This document shows, piece after piece, positions 21,661-34,165 of a stretch of 64,000 nucleotides of DNA. The notes under the pieces were generated by a model, which worked only from the letters and a program-made list of their open reading frames with translations, was not told the DNA's origin and did not search any database. The DNA is from Schistocerca nitens (Eukaryota > Arthropoda > Insecta > Orthoptera > Acrididae), in the NCBI RefSeq assembly GCF_023898315.1, contig NC_064614.1, positions 1,056,054,432 through 1,056,118,431 of the forward strand. Reading direction: 5' to 3'. The position numbers and the translations under genes are program-made. How positions within the stretch are numbered: the stretch's first letter is position 1; every line of letters starts with the position of its first letter.

Positions 21661-24335
21661 GTTGTTGTTCTTGTGGTCTTCAGTCCTGAGACTGGTTTGA
21701 TGCAGCTCTCCATGCTTTAAGTGACTCATTTCCTAAACTAATTCCCTCAGCATCACCCGACTTAATTTGACTACATTAGATTATCCTCGTTTTGCTTTTG
21801 TTAATGTTCATCTTATTTCCTCCTTTCAAGACACTGTCCATTCCGTTCAAATGCTCTTCCAAATCGTTGCTCTCTCTGACTGCTTGCTCAATATACAGAT
21901 TGAATAACATCGGGGAGAGGCTACAAACCTGTCTCACTCCCTTCCCAACCACTGCTTCCCTTTCATGCCCCTCGACTCGTATAACTGAAATCTGGTTTCT
22001 GTACAAATTGTAAATAGCCTTTCGGTCCCTGTATTTTACTCCTGCCTCCTTTAGTATTTGAAAGAGAGTATTCCAGCCAACATTGTCAAAGGCTTTCTCT
22101 AAGTCTACAAATGCTAGAAACGTAGGTTTGCCTTTCCTTATTCAGTCTTCTAAGATAAGTCGTAAGGTCAGTATTGCCTCACGTATTCTAATATTTCTAC
22201 GGAATCCAAACTGATCTTCCCCGAGGTCGGCTTATTCTAGTTTTTCCATTCGTCTGAAATAATTCGTGTTAGTATTTTGCAGCTGTGACTTATTAAACTG
22301 ATAGTTCGGTAATTTTCACATCTGTCAACACCTGCTTTCTTTGGGATTGGAATTATTATATTCTTCTTGAAGTCTGAGGGTATTTCGCCTGTCTCATACA
22401 TCTTGCTCACCAGATGGTAGAGTTTTGTCAGGACTGGCTCTCCCACGTCCTCAGTAGTTCTAATGGAATGTTGTCTACTCCCGGGGCCTTGTTTCGACAC
22501 AGGTCTTTCAGTGCTCTGTCAAACTCTTCACCCAGTATTGTATCTCCCATTTCATCTTCATCTACTTCCTCTTCAATTTCCATAGTATTGTCCTCAAGTA
22601 CATCGCCCTTTTATAGACCCTGTATATATTCCTTCCACCTTTCTGCTTTCCCTTCTTTGCTTAGAATTGGGTTTCCATCTGAGCTCTTGATATTCATACA
22701 AGTGGTTCTCTTTCCTCAAAAGGTCTATCTAATTTTCCTGTAGGCAGTATCATCTTACCCCTTGTGAGAAAAGCCTCTACATCCATACATTTGTCCTCTA
22801 GCCATCCCTGCTTAGCCATTTGGCACTTCCTGTCTATCTCATCTTTGAGACGTCTGTATTAATTTTTGCCTGCTCCATTTACTGCATTTTTATATTTTCT
22901 CCTTTCATAAATTAAATTCAATATTTCTTCTGTTACCCAAGGATTTCTACTAGCCCTTGTCTTTTTACCTACTTGATCCTCTGCTGCCTTCACTACTTCA
23001 TCCCTTAGAGCTACCCATTCTCCTTCTACTGAACTTCTTTTCCCCATTCCTGTCAATTTTTCCCTTATGCTCTCCCTGAAAATCTGTACAACCTCTGGTT
23101 TAGTTAGTTTATCCAGGTCCCATCTCCTTAAATTCCCTCCTTTTTGCGGTTTCTTCAGTTTTAATCTACATTTCATAGCCAATAGATTGTGGTCAGGGTC
23201 CACATCTGCCCCTGGAAATGCCTTACAATTTAAAACCTGGTTCCTAAATCTCTGTCTTACTATTATATATTCTGTCTGATACCTTCTATTATCTCCAGAA
23301 TTCTTCCATGTATACAACCTTCTTTTATGATTCATGAACCAAGTTTTAGCTATGATGAAGTTATGATGTGTGCAAAATTCTTCCAGACGGCTTCCTCTTT
23401 CATTTCTTAGTCCCAATCCATATTTATCTACTACGTTTCCTTCTCTCCCTTTTCCTACTCTCGAATTCCAGTCACCCATGATTATTAAATTTTCGTCTCC
23501 CTTCACTACCTGATTAATTTCTTTTAGCTCATTGTACATATCATCCATTTCTTCATCATCTGCAGAGCTAGTTTGCATATAAACTTGCTAATGTAGTAGG
23601 CGTGGGCTTTGTGTCTATCTTGGCCACAATTATGCGTTCACTATGCTTTTTGTAGTAGCTTACCTGCACTCCGATTTTTTCATTCATTATTAAACCTACT
23701 CCTGCCTTACCTCTATTTGATTTTGTATTTATAACCCAGTATTCACATGACCAAAAGTCTTGTTCCTCCTGCCAGCGAACTTCATTAACTCCCACTATAT
23801 CTAACTTTAACCTATTCATTTCCCTTTTTAAATTTTCTAACCTACCTGCACGATTAAGAGGTCTGACATTCCACGCTCCGATCCGTAGAACGCCAATTTT
23901 CTTTCTCCTGATAACGTTGTCCTCCTGAGTAGTCCCCGCCCGGAGATCCGAATGGGGGACTATTTTACCTCCGTAATATCTAATCCAACAGGACGCCATC
24001 ATCTTTTAACCATACAGTAAAGCTGCATGCCCTCATGATAAATTACGGCTGTAGTTTCCCCTTGCTTTCAGCCGTTCGCAGTACCAGCACAGCAAGGTCG
24101 TTTTGGTTAGTGTTGCAAGGCCAGATCAGTCAATCATCCACACTGTTGCCCCTGCAACTACTGAAAAGGCTGCTGCCCCTCTTCAGGAGCCACACGTTTG
24201 TCTGGCTTCTCAACAGATACCCCTCCGATGTGGTTGCACCTACAATATGGCCATCTGTATCGCTGAGGCACCCAAGCCTCCCCACCAACGGCAAGGTCCA
24301 TGGTTCATGGAGGGTGGAGGGGGGGGGGGGAGGGC
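21661..24335 (-). mobile_element. RTE-A3: RTE LINE with internal deletions, nested in LINE-B
   Basis: The 5' leader begins near 24320 after a C-rich run (G-rich on plus, 24311-24331), and the 3' ACA tail is at 21661-21670. It is flanked by the perfect 10-bp duplication aaattctgct at 21651-21660 and 24336-24345. The endonuclease is at 24002-23568 (IGAWNVRPLN, GVNEVRW) and, after a frameshift, 23578-22859 (GDWNS, DPDHN). It retains the 54-codon linker missing from A1 (WVALRDEVVKAAEDQ). RT pieces include NIIIPIPKK and VRQVCSLSPMLFN. Two internal deletions distinguish it. About 100 bp are lost around the FADD motif (EQAVRES joined to NDLEEHLNG). About 540 bp near the 3' end are lost, so the GNES-coding region runs straight into the final HGELHQ...-type tail. 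It is dead but keeps both ends. Confidence 0.92.
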
Positions 24336-26162
24336 AAATTCTGCTAATACTTCAAAAAGTGATTCCCGGTCTATACTCTCATATGCTTTTTTGAAGTCGG
24401 CAAACGTGATGATATAACTTTTGTTTGAAGTACTGTGTAAATATTTCATAGAGTTTTTCAAGTTAAGGATTTGTTCTACGCATGATCGACCTTTTCTGAA
24501 TCCACTTTGGTATCTCTTTGACCTCCTGTAAACTCGGTGGCTTTGAGTCTGGCTTTCATTGTGTATTTTTCTTGCAGGTTTTCCACAATTCAGTAATTTA
24601 GAAAAGTATTTTGCAACAATTTCACAGTTTTCGGTGTTTATATGGGCAATTTCCCCATGTTCATTTTTGAATTGTACTGATGGAGGAGAGTACTTCGTTA
24701 ATTTTTGTTTGAATACTCTGTAGAAATTTCGGGAATTGTTTTTCTGAAATCATCTTCTGTGTCTTGCAATTTTTTGTCTTCGTGTTGTTTACAGACTGTT
24801 CGTATTGCTTTTGTAACTGTTTTCCTTGTATGTTTGAGATGTTCCAGGGTGTCTGATTTTTGTTGCACAACCAATTTTGCCATGCCTGTTGTCTGAGATT
24901 TATCAGTTGGTCACACTCATCTGTCCACCACTGTGTAAGTGTTTTGTTTGCGGTGCTACAGCTTCAGCTGCTTTTAAAAGTCCTGCTTGCAGGTGTTGCC
25001 AGTTTTTTGGTTGCAAATTTTGTGTTTCTTTTGTAGATTGTTAATTGCCATTTATCTTTTCTACGTGATACTTAGGGTGTGGAGATATCTTAGTGAATTT
25101 TCTTTTTTCTTGAATGACGTCTAGGAAGAATTTTGTTGGGTAATGGTCAGGATCTCGATCTGGTCTGTTAAGGACTTTAATTTTAATGATTTCTACTGTA
25201 TTTACGCGGGAGATCATACCATGATCCAACTGATATTCATCTAGTACTGGGTTAGGTGAGACCCAAGTTTCAGTTTACGAGGCTTTTTTCTTGAAAACTG
25301 TCAGTTTGAAAAATAGGTCGTGGTTTTTGCAGATTTCAATGATTCACATGCCATTCCGTTTGGTATGTGTATGTCCTGACCATTTACTTACGCAACATCG
25401 ATATTTCTTTTCTTTGCCAATTTATGAATTGAAATGGACCATAAGGATTTTGACATGGTTATTTGGGATTTTTTTGAAAATTATATCTAATTGGTTACAG
25501 AATTCTTCTATTTCTTCTACTTTGTTTTTGTTAGTGATGTTAGTTGGTACATGTCCGTTGATTAGAGTGTGTATTTTATTAGTTGATTTTATTGTCATCG
25601 TGGAGAGCTGAGCCGAGTAAAATTTGAATGCTGTGACTGAATAAAGTATTGATGTATCTACTATGAATCCAGTTCCAAACTGTGGACGATTTGCCATGGT
25701 TCGTTTTCCAGGTTTTGCTTTGTGTATCCTGTATCCCCCTGAATCAAAAGGATTTTCATCTGTATATCGCGATTCCTGAAACGCGATAATTTTAATTTTA
25801 CGTTCTCTGGGTTTGTCCAGGATGTTTTTTTTTTAATTTTTCCATAATTAAGAGGGAATTTACGTTAAATGTCAGTAGCTAAATTCTCGATTTTGGTTTG
25901 CTTTCATTATTACGGGGTTTTGAGGCACTCCAATTTACCTCCATTCACACTTCTGTGGTCTCCCCAGAATCCGAATAGACCACTTGCGGTTTTGCAACAG
26001 TTGGATTTGACGCACTGTGGTAATTAGTCTATGAAGTTGCCGTATCCATGTTTATTTATTTGGACTGAGTTGGTGACTGAAATTAAGATTTTCGTTTCTT
26101 TTAGATTCTTGACCCCAACTGAAAGTTACCGGTGTCTGTCATTCGCGTATCCCATGTTACCA

Positions 26163-26319
26163 CGTGTGACTGCTACGGTCGCAGGTTCGAATCCTGCCTC
26201 GGGCATGGATGTGTGTGATGTCCTTAGGTTAGTTAGGTTTAAGTAGTTCTAAGTTCTAGGGGACTGATGACCACAGCAGTTGAGTCCCATAGTGCTCAGA
26301 GCCATTTGAACCATTTGAA
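26163..26319 (+). mobile_element. SINE-1a, 5'-truncated
   Basis: It starts at GTGTGACTGCTACGGTCGC, inside the head, and lacks the A-box half. It keeps the B box, body and a doubled TTTGAACCA tail. An 11-bp perfect duplication, ccatgttacca, at 26152-26162 and 26320-26330 shows that it inserted already truncated. Confidence 0.93.
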
Positions 26320-26527
26320 CCATGTTACCATCTTACATATCAGGAATTGTGAAAAGGGTTTTGTAGATTTTAAGAATAGGGCTGTTACCCAAGTTGATGC
26401 CACCTTCTAATGAATCAGGTTTCATACGTATTGAAAAAGAATTTTGGCTGAAAAGGAATACGCCTAATTGTGTAGGCGCTACAGGGGAAACATGTTCGCA
26501 TAAGAGCATCAGAGAAGACTGAGTCGA

Positions 26528-27165
26528 TGTTTTTTAATTAAAAATTTTTTTTAGTTGATTTGGTGGCTATTGTGGACGCAAATTGTAAATGCATAGGCGT
26601 TGTTGTCGACAAAGAGACTGACAAAGGGATATTTCAGAAATCATCTAGGGGCAAGAAAATAGCCGCAAAGAAGTTTAATATACATCTACAAAAATGCTTG
26701 CAGGGCACGACTGTGAACTTACCATTTTTCCTGATAGGAGACGAAACTTTCCTTCCATTTATTGTATAATGAAACCTTATTCCAGAAGAGTTGCTACGTC
26801 ACATCGACATAAACAGATCTATAACTATAAATTATTCCGTGATCGTCGAGCGTCAGAAAACGCTTTTGGGCTGTTAAGCCAAGAATTTAGATTATTTTAT
26901 CTTCCTATTCCTTTGGTGCGTGATGTGGCTTACGACCTCGTTTTATCACCACCTTAAAGAAAGTGGTACTCCATTTTATAGCTGTAATGTTCACGAAGCA
27001 ACCAGCGTTAACAACATGCATAGCTTTTCTCGTTTAGGAGGATTTCTGACATGCAGTGGTTGTGAAATGAGAGACAAACTTAAATCTTTTTCTCCAGAGA
27101 ATATGGTTCTGTGGTGTGGCAAGAGGCAGCTTTTAACAGTAGGTTGCGAATAATCAATGAACGGT
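26528..27165 (+). pseudogene. PIF/Harbinger transposase remnant (HARBI1-like)
   Basis: The motif order matches the DDE nuclease of PIF/Harbinger transposons: VAIVDANCKCIGV, SDKGIFQKS-like TDKGIFQKS, LIGDETF (the second catalytic D), then MKPYSRR, NYKLFRDRRASENAFGLLSQEFR and a C-terminal MHSFSRLGGF...MRDKLKSF. The frame shifts at least twice (near 26760 and 26940). The N-terminal half with the first catalytic D is missing, and no partner ORF or terminal inverted repeats were located. It cuts and joins DNA in living elements; this copy is inactive. A domesticated host gene is unlikely given the shifts. Confidence 0.82.
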
Positions 27166-29657
27166 AAATAATTATTTATGTAAGACGAAACGTGTATACT
27201 CTTGCCTTTTCAGTATACTCATATAATGAATGTAAATGCACATGTGGATCTATTTGCTAATAAGTAATTGGTTGAATATAGTTACTTGTTTTATTTGATT
27301 CCTATATAGCAGGTTTGGAGACTTTTATCTTTCACTAAAACACTTCGGTATTCTTCATGTCCTGCGTCATAAATTACAGAATATTTAGCTAAACTGTTGA
27401 TTAACTTTCCTTCATCAGAGTCAGATTAACTCATTTCCACTGAATTGGTTGTGTTCAGCCAACAAAAGCACTTTCTGTTCGCTATGTGGTTCCACGGCAG
27501 CGACACTGCTGGTATCTGACCGGATGTGCGGTCTGGCGCCGAAGTAAGTATAAGGCGGCAGGCGACGCTTCCGCCGTTTTCCGCACGCCTCACACTGCAA
27601 AAAATGGGAATCAGTATTGGCGCCTGCATCCGCTGACTGCTGTCTGCATCGTGTTCGGATTCGCAGCTTTACTCACATTTCTGTTTACTTCTTTGATAGT
27701 TTTACTGCAGAGAATGGGATAAAGTAAGGGACATCTGTGGATGAACATTTGAACATGACAGCCAATACTGACACATAAAGCACAAGTCAATTGGTAGAAC
27801 ACAAAACAATTTCACATGCACAATTAGACTGTTTACAGCTACGTCAATAAAAAGGGATTCAATGTTTAATCGAACCTATATACAGAGAAGACAATTATTT
27901 ATGACTGTTGGCGTAAGGAATTTAATTAAAAGAAAATTGAATTTTTGAGCTAAACTTTGTATAGCGTAGACAATTATTTATGCCTTTTGGCATAACGAAT
28001 ACAATTCAGAGGTGTTAAAGAAAATGGCTAAGTACGACGCAACTTGATAATACCAATTAGACTCCATTAATTTTTTAAAAAAAATTCCGATCGTCAATAA
28101 TTTTTATTTATGTTTTTACACCTTTCTACACAGCCTAAGACCGGAATAAACATCCTTTGATCTTTTTTGCTCCACCATCAGTCCTAGTTAATGGAAAGCT
28201 CCAGGAAAAGCCCTAAACAGCACATTGAGTTTAATGGTATAAGTGACTAGTATTTGAAGGAGACTTCCACCAGACTGTGTTTAAAATATTTTATTTGCAC
28301 TACTAGTTTTGGGCACTGTCCAGTCTCAAGCACATGTATATTAACTGGTGTTGATACCCCATATTTGTTTCATTAAAAAAAAAAAACAACAAATTTCATG
28401 CAGAGTTGTGAACAGCATACCCAGAAGAAATTCACAGATGGAAATGACCGGTATTTTTATCTTTTATAAACTATTATACTTACATTGTTGATTTGCAACT
28501 TGGACTACCAGGGAAAATAATACATGAACAAGATCAGAGTTGGTGTTCTGAATACGATTTACTCATATAAAAATCTGACTGTGGGATTAAAAAAAATGGC
28601 TGTACATGAAGCAACTCCTTTATTATGGATTAGGAACAGGGTTGAACGACTTGAATTACAAAGTTTTACAGGAGGGTAGAACTATCAAATTAAAGTACAG
28701 TCCTTCTGGCGCCGAAGCATTAAAACATTTCTTATATTGGGAGCCTTATCTCAAGTCAAGTCAGACATAGGTCTGAGTGGAAGAGCCAGGTGTTTTCTAA
28801 TCCATTTCGCTGACTCAGCATCCATCAGCTCTTTTTCCCCAGGGTCATATTACAACAGTGCATGTCATACTGAAAGTCACTGGTAGCATGTGATAAGACC
28901 ACACAGTAAAAGTATGGGAAGGCAGAGCGAAGTGGGTGGGTCGTCCAATGTGAATTGTGCTTCACCATACTGCTCTCATCCAACACGAATCACTTGATTT
29001 CTGTGGTGATAAGACACTCTGATCAATTTCTGTAACAAATCATTATTTCAAAAAATTATCCGATTGATGGCAGGGCTCTGCAGCGCAAGTGTCACCCTGA
29101 CATAGTGTAAGTAGTGCACTCATATGATGCCAGCACTGACATCTATATGAGGAGATGCTAGCATGCAAGAAGTCCATCATGTTCTGATTGCCAAATATCC
29201 CCAGCCTCACCAAACCCACATTTTGCAAACCTTTCTATAAACATGGTGTTTAACAGTTTTTGTTAACACATGAAGAAGATGTCCTTGGCGTTGTAATGCT
29301 GATGGGTGCCATCTGATAGGAGAGGAGAGACATTAAAAAAGCTTATCCTGATAATCAAAATCTATATATACAGATTAAAATTGTGTGCATATTAAATTCG
29401 TTGCACTTGTCGAAGATCTCAAATTCTCAGTAGGGGAATTGCAAACATTCTGAACATGTTCCAATAATGTTTGGTGTCCATGCAATAAAGTAAACATTTG
29501 TTTTAGAACCTACTCATATTTACACCTACTCTCAAGATGTATTGCACTAAAAAGTCTGGTATGTGAAAATACAAAAAAAAGGATGATACATATTTAAACA
29601 CACGTCCAATGTAATTGCATGCATGCTATTATACACCACAATGCCAGCTGAGATGTG
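27166..29657. other. Unassigned sequence
   Basis: No gene recognised in 2.5 kb. GC-richer stretch at 27480-27640. A short imperfect tandem duplication (AATTATTTATGaCTgTTGGCGTAA-like units at about 27890 and 27970). A poly(A) run at 28374-28387. Confidence 0.4.
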
Positions 29658-29659
29658 TA

Positions 29660-30880
29660 CTATCTAATCAAAAGTATCCGGATACCTGGCGGAAAATTAC
29701 TGACACGTTAATGGCGCCCTCCATCGCCAATCCTGCAATTCAGTGTGGTATTGGCTCATCCTTAACCTTCATGATAGCTTCCACTCTCGCAGGCATACAT
29801 TCAATTAGGTGTTAGAACGTTTCTTGGGGAGTGGCAACACATTCTTCACGGAGTGCTGCAGTGAGTAGAGGTATCGATGTCGGTCGGTGAGGCCTGACAC
29901 GAAGTCGGATTTGCAAAACATCCCAGAGTTGTTCTATAGGATTCAGATCAGGACTCTGTGCAGGTCAGTCCTTTACAGGGATGTTATTGTCGTGTAACCA
30001 CTCCGCCACAGGCCGTGCATTATGAACAGGTATTCTGTCGTCTTGAAAGATGCAATCGCCGTCACCGAATTGTTCTTCAACAGTGCGAAGCAAGAAGGTG
30101 CTTAAAACATTATGTGCTGTGATAGTGCCACGCAAAACAACAAGGGGTGCAAGTCCCCTCCATGAAAAACGACCACACCATAATACCACCGCCTCAACAT
30201 TTTATTGTTGGCACTACACATACTGGCAGGTGACGTTCACTGGGCTTTGGGCGTACCAACACCCTGCCATCGGATAGCCACATTGTGTACCGTGATTCGT
30301 CACTCCACACAACATTTTTCCACTGTTCAATCGTCCAATTTTTACGCTGCTTACAACAAGTAAGGCGTCGTTTGGCATTTACCGGCGTGATGTGTGGCTT
30401 ATGAGCAGCCTCTCAACCATTAAATCCAAATTTTCTCATCTCCCACCTGACTGTAATAGTACTTGCAGTGGATCTTGACGCAGTTTGGAATTGCTGTGTG
30501 ATGATCTGGGCAGATGTCTGCCTATTGCACATTACGATCCTCTTCAACTGATGGCAGTCAACAGACGAGGTCGACCTGTACGCTTTTGTGCTGTACGTGT
30601 CCCTTCACGTTTCCACTTCACTATCACATCGTAAACTGTGGACCTAGGGATGTTTAGGACTCTGTAAATCTCACATACAGACATATGATAAGTGGCACTC
30701 AATCACCTGACCACGTTCGAAGTCCGTGATTTCCGCAGAGACCTCATCTGCCTTCTCTCGATGTCTAATGACTGCTGATGCCACTGATTTGGAGTACCTA
30801 GCAGTAGGTGGCAGCACAATGCCTCTAATGTGAAAGACGTATGTTTTTGGGTGTGTCCAGCTACTTTTGATCGCATAGTG
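29660..30880 (-). mobile_element. Tc1-like DNA transposon, full length but degraded
   Basis: The ends are related inverted repeats (CTATCTAATCAAAAGTATCC on the left; ...AGCTACTTTTGATCGCATAGTG on the right) between TA dinucleotides (29658-29659 and 30881-30882). On the minus strand the transposase is readable: an N-terminal paired-like region near 30700-30560, then GTITAHNVLSTFLL, the second catalytic D in FQDDRIPVHNARPVAEWL, and downstream sequence that reads out of frame as a PAQS-type DLNPIE block. Many stops and small indels make it inactive. The length is normal for Tc1 elements (about 1.2-1.6 kb). Confidence 0.9.
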
Positions 30881-30882
30881 TA

Positions 30883-31619
30883 CGTATGTTGAGCAATAGC
30901 TGGTGATAAGGTAGCATGCATGAATGAGGAGTGATAAAGTTATACTACATGAGTTGCCTTAGTTAGGGCATTCACACAGCCCTGGTATCTGATATATACA
31001 TAGGCTATAAAAAGAGGAGTTGTATATACAACAGTGAAGAAAATTTTATCATTCTTTCGCTGTTTGTACACGCGTTTAATTGATGAGGAACTTGTTAGGG
31101 TTCACCTTCTTGCCACAAGTGTACAGGGGGTTCACAGGTCATAATAGTCATAATATTCATGAAAAAGTAATGTAAATGAACAGATGGCCATGAGAGTAAT
31201 GATAAAGTAATGAAACAGTCGGTGGTCAAGAATTTTGCTTTGTATGTCAGTCAGATGCCATTCTAGAAGCAAATACCACTTAGAATTACCCAAAAAATGT
31301 TAAGTTCTTATTTACAGTTTGACTAAGAAAAAGTTTGGAAACTCACTTGACACCTTGAGCATACAACAAGGATCAGAAATCACGTAGAAATGGGGATTAC
31401 ATTCATCACAAGAGGTTATAGCTATACAAACATGTGTGGAGCATATGGAGACCATTGCCATTCACGCTGTGGAATTGTCAGGAGTAACATAGCTACATGT
31501 ACCGCAAATTGATTGAGATGCATTTGATTTATGTCACACTCTACTGCAATGGATGAGAAGCCATGCGATTGTATCATACAAAATATCCCAATAAAAAGGT
31601 GCATTACTAGACACCCTGC
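30883..31619. other. Unassigned sequence
   Basis: No coding signal. CTATAAAAAGAGG near 31005 resembles a TATA box, but there is no gene downstream to support it. Confidence 0.35.
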
Positions 31620-32490
31620 GTCGCTGACAGTGCAAACCCGACTTATCTCATTTGCACAAAGCAGATGGTGGGCGCCAAGGAACAACAAAGACAATTTCAG
31701 CAGAAGAAAGTATTCTTGAAAGGGTGCAGCATATATCATCAACAAGTACAGGATGTACATCCCACACCACTAATTATACCCCAACTCTCCATCTGGTGCT
31801 CTGTACCCTACGAAGGATTGCATCAATTCATTTCCAACATATAAATGCGTTGCAACTGGGGGACTACAAGAGGTTCATGGAATCTGCGCAGTGGTTTCTT
31901 CAGAAATCCATTGTAGACCAAACCCTCACAGCGAGTGTCCTCTTCACTGATGATCCTGCATTCTCAGTCGATTCGTGATGAACCTTCACAACCTGAATAT
32001 GTGGACGGATAGAATCCACATGCTACATGTGCACGTGCCTCGCAATGCAAATTTACTCTTAATGCTGTCATTGTCAGAGACTGTTTAATTGGGCCATACG
32101 TTTTGTTGGACCGACTTTATAGTTGCTTATATTCCTGCAAGAGGTTCTGCCAGACATGCTGAATGAAGTTGACATCCCTATTCACCGCTGCAGTCGATTA
32201 CAACAACATTTCCGTGGCTGCTGGATTGGTCGTGGTGGGCCAGTCGAATGGTCATCATGATGACCCAATCAGTCCCCAATAGATTTTTTAATGTGGGGCT
32301 ATCTCAAAGACCTTGTGTATGAATCACCTGTTATGTCACAAGAGGATCTAGTGGGCAGGATTGTTGTGGGAACAGGATGCCTTTGAGATACACCAGGTAT
32401 CTTTGACATGGAGCACCATTCATCACACACTTGGTATCAAGCATGTCTCAATGCATCTGGAGAAAGCTTTGAGCATCTCCTGTAGTGGGT
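31620..32490 (+). pseudogene. Mariner/IS630-type transposase remnant
   Basis: Readable in several frames: an HTH region near 31660-31790, then LQLGDYKRFMESAQWFLQKS, VLFTDDPAFS (first D region) at about 31937-31966, CWIGRGGPVEW near 32220, and a C-terminal tail FEHLL at about 32468. This order matches the insect mariner-like transposases with an RWIGRGGP block followed by an RSPDL...FFLWG block. At least four frame breaks. Terminal inverted repeats not identified. Confidence 0.75.
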
Positions 32491-34133
32491 GTCCATTTGT
32501 AGTATGTGACTAAACAGCATCGCCATTTAGTAGCCACAGATGGCATTTGTGATCCATGCTTCCTACGTGATTACCGATCCATTGTATGAACAATATGCCA
32601 CGTCAGTCTGTAAATGTACGTTTTGAATCACACTGTATGTGTGACAATTCTCCAGAAACCTGAACATTCTTTATGTTCTGTAGAGGACTTGCATGTCCAT
32701 CTGTGCTAGCCATGTTAGCAAAGCCTGTGCTACTATAGTTGGCAACCTGGAGTGGTAGTGAGGATGGAGATATTTGGAGGTGTGGCTTTTTTTAGGTGTA
32801 TAAATTGTATCCACCTAGTGGTAATGGCATATAAATTGTAGATCTGCCAATGACAATACTGCCATCTCATGTGTTGCTGGAGGAATTTAATTCTTTCGAC
32901 TCCCACTTCTCTTAATCTGCCTCATTTCTGGAAAGACTTACACTTAAAAGGTTTTTAATAATTAATATAAACCTTTTGCAATTTTAATCCCGTTATGAAG
33001 GCGTTGAGGACGATCAGAGTAAAGTCGATTTCTCGCTACACATAACATTCCCCAAGCCATATTGGTGGTACTCGCAGACTGTAGCTAGGCACCTGTCATG
33101 TACTGTAAGTAAGCAGTGCATGTAACACAAATTTGTGCTTTGAGTTTCCACGAAAGCAGAAATGTGCACGTCGGATTTAATCATCAGTTAAGTACCTTGT
33201 GGTATCGGAATTGATTTCACTGTTTGTATTGTCATGATAAATAATGAAAAACAATGTAAATAACGAAACAAAACATAGATAGAGACAGTGCAGTTCAGTG
33301 ACAAAGTAGACAACAATACAGTCAACACCGGTTAACTGTACACTGCACAGCTGAATATGAGCATCGACAATTAACTGAGGTCATAACCTTCAAACTGCTG
33401 CTGACTGCTGTATTTGTTTTTAAGTGTTATTGCTTCACGTCACGTGATATTTCAATGTGTTGCAAAATACAAGTAGCATAATAATATTAATTAACTGCGA
33501 GTGAAATGAATGCTATAAGCAGTTTTGATTCATAAGCGTTTTCCTATTGGAAGTTAAATGAGCAACTGAAAATTAAAATGCTTGGAATATCAAAACCTGA
33601 CATCAAGCAAACAATTTCATTGAAAAGTAGAACCTTCAATAGCAATTGAAAAACTAATACGTTTGAGAAACAGGACTAGTTATAAAGTTCTGATGTAGAA
33701 ATACTGGATTTTACTTTCCGTCTGTACTATTTTGATGGTTGATGGTATTTTGAAATTTTATGAAGCTGTTTTAGTATTCACATTACTAGAATTCATGTAC
33801 AAGTGCATTTTTTGGATATATTTTGTAACAGCCTTTTGTCACAGAAAATATCGAAATTGACAATAATGGCAACACCACTTTTGTTAGAAGAAGATTGTTG
33901 ATAATTTTTCAATAACAATATTTTAGTAAATGGCATAGAACAGAATAAGTACACATGTGTATGTAACGTAAATGAAACTCATAATTAACTGTGCAAACGT
34001 CCAACTGGTTACATGCTGGCATCAGTTGGGAACGGACTGAATAAGCCACAAGCTTCATAAACAGCTGTGAGTAAGTATCTGTAATGCTAATTAAAATTAA
34101 AAATACATTATGACATAATCAGTCTCGTTGCCT
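32491..34133. other. Unassigned sequence
   Basis: No coding region or repeat recognised. AT-rich, especially 33480-34110. Confidence 0.4.
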
Positions 34134-34144
34134 ATATTCATCAA

Positions 34145-34165
34145 CCCCCCCCCCCCCCCCCCCCC
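34145..34165 (+). repeat. Poly(C) run at 5' junction of RTE-A2
   Basis: Twenty-one consecutive C residues lie exactly between the target duplication and the conserved leader. Shorter C-rich runs occupy the same place in A1 (8441-8445) and A3 (minus, within 24311-24331). Confidence 0.9.

Larger units (their letters stand above)
19776..26480 (-). mobile_element. LINE-B: APE-type LINE, split by nested insertions
   Basis: Reading minus, the endonuclease remnant (about 25830-25000) has AFQES, VHFNS in place of GDFNA, and DPDHY in place of SDH. The linker lies at about 24980-24660, and the RT starts with FADFKKAYESIDRESLFEVLA (about 24420-24346). It is interrupted by RTE-A3 and resumes at 21660 with GIRQGHGPSPVLFN, catalytic FADD (about 21402) and GLEISFEKT. 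The C-terminal part includes KPEALHASETLNL and RKIIRKILGP, then a SINE at 20755-20555, then about 750 bp more. The 3' end near 19776 and 5' end near 26480 are approximate. Many stops and frameshifts are present. It is related to LINE-D; the clade was not assigned. Confidence 0.8.

Noticed and set aside
31003-31015. TATA box of a promoter
   Set aside because: A single motif with no downstream gene; chance in AT-rich DNA.
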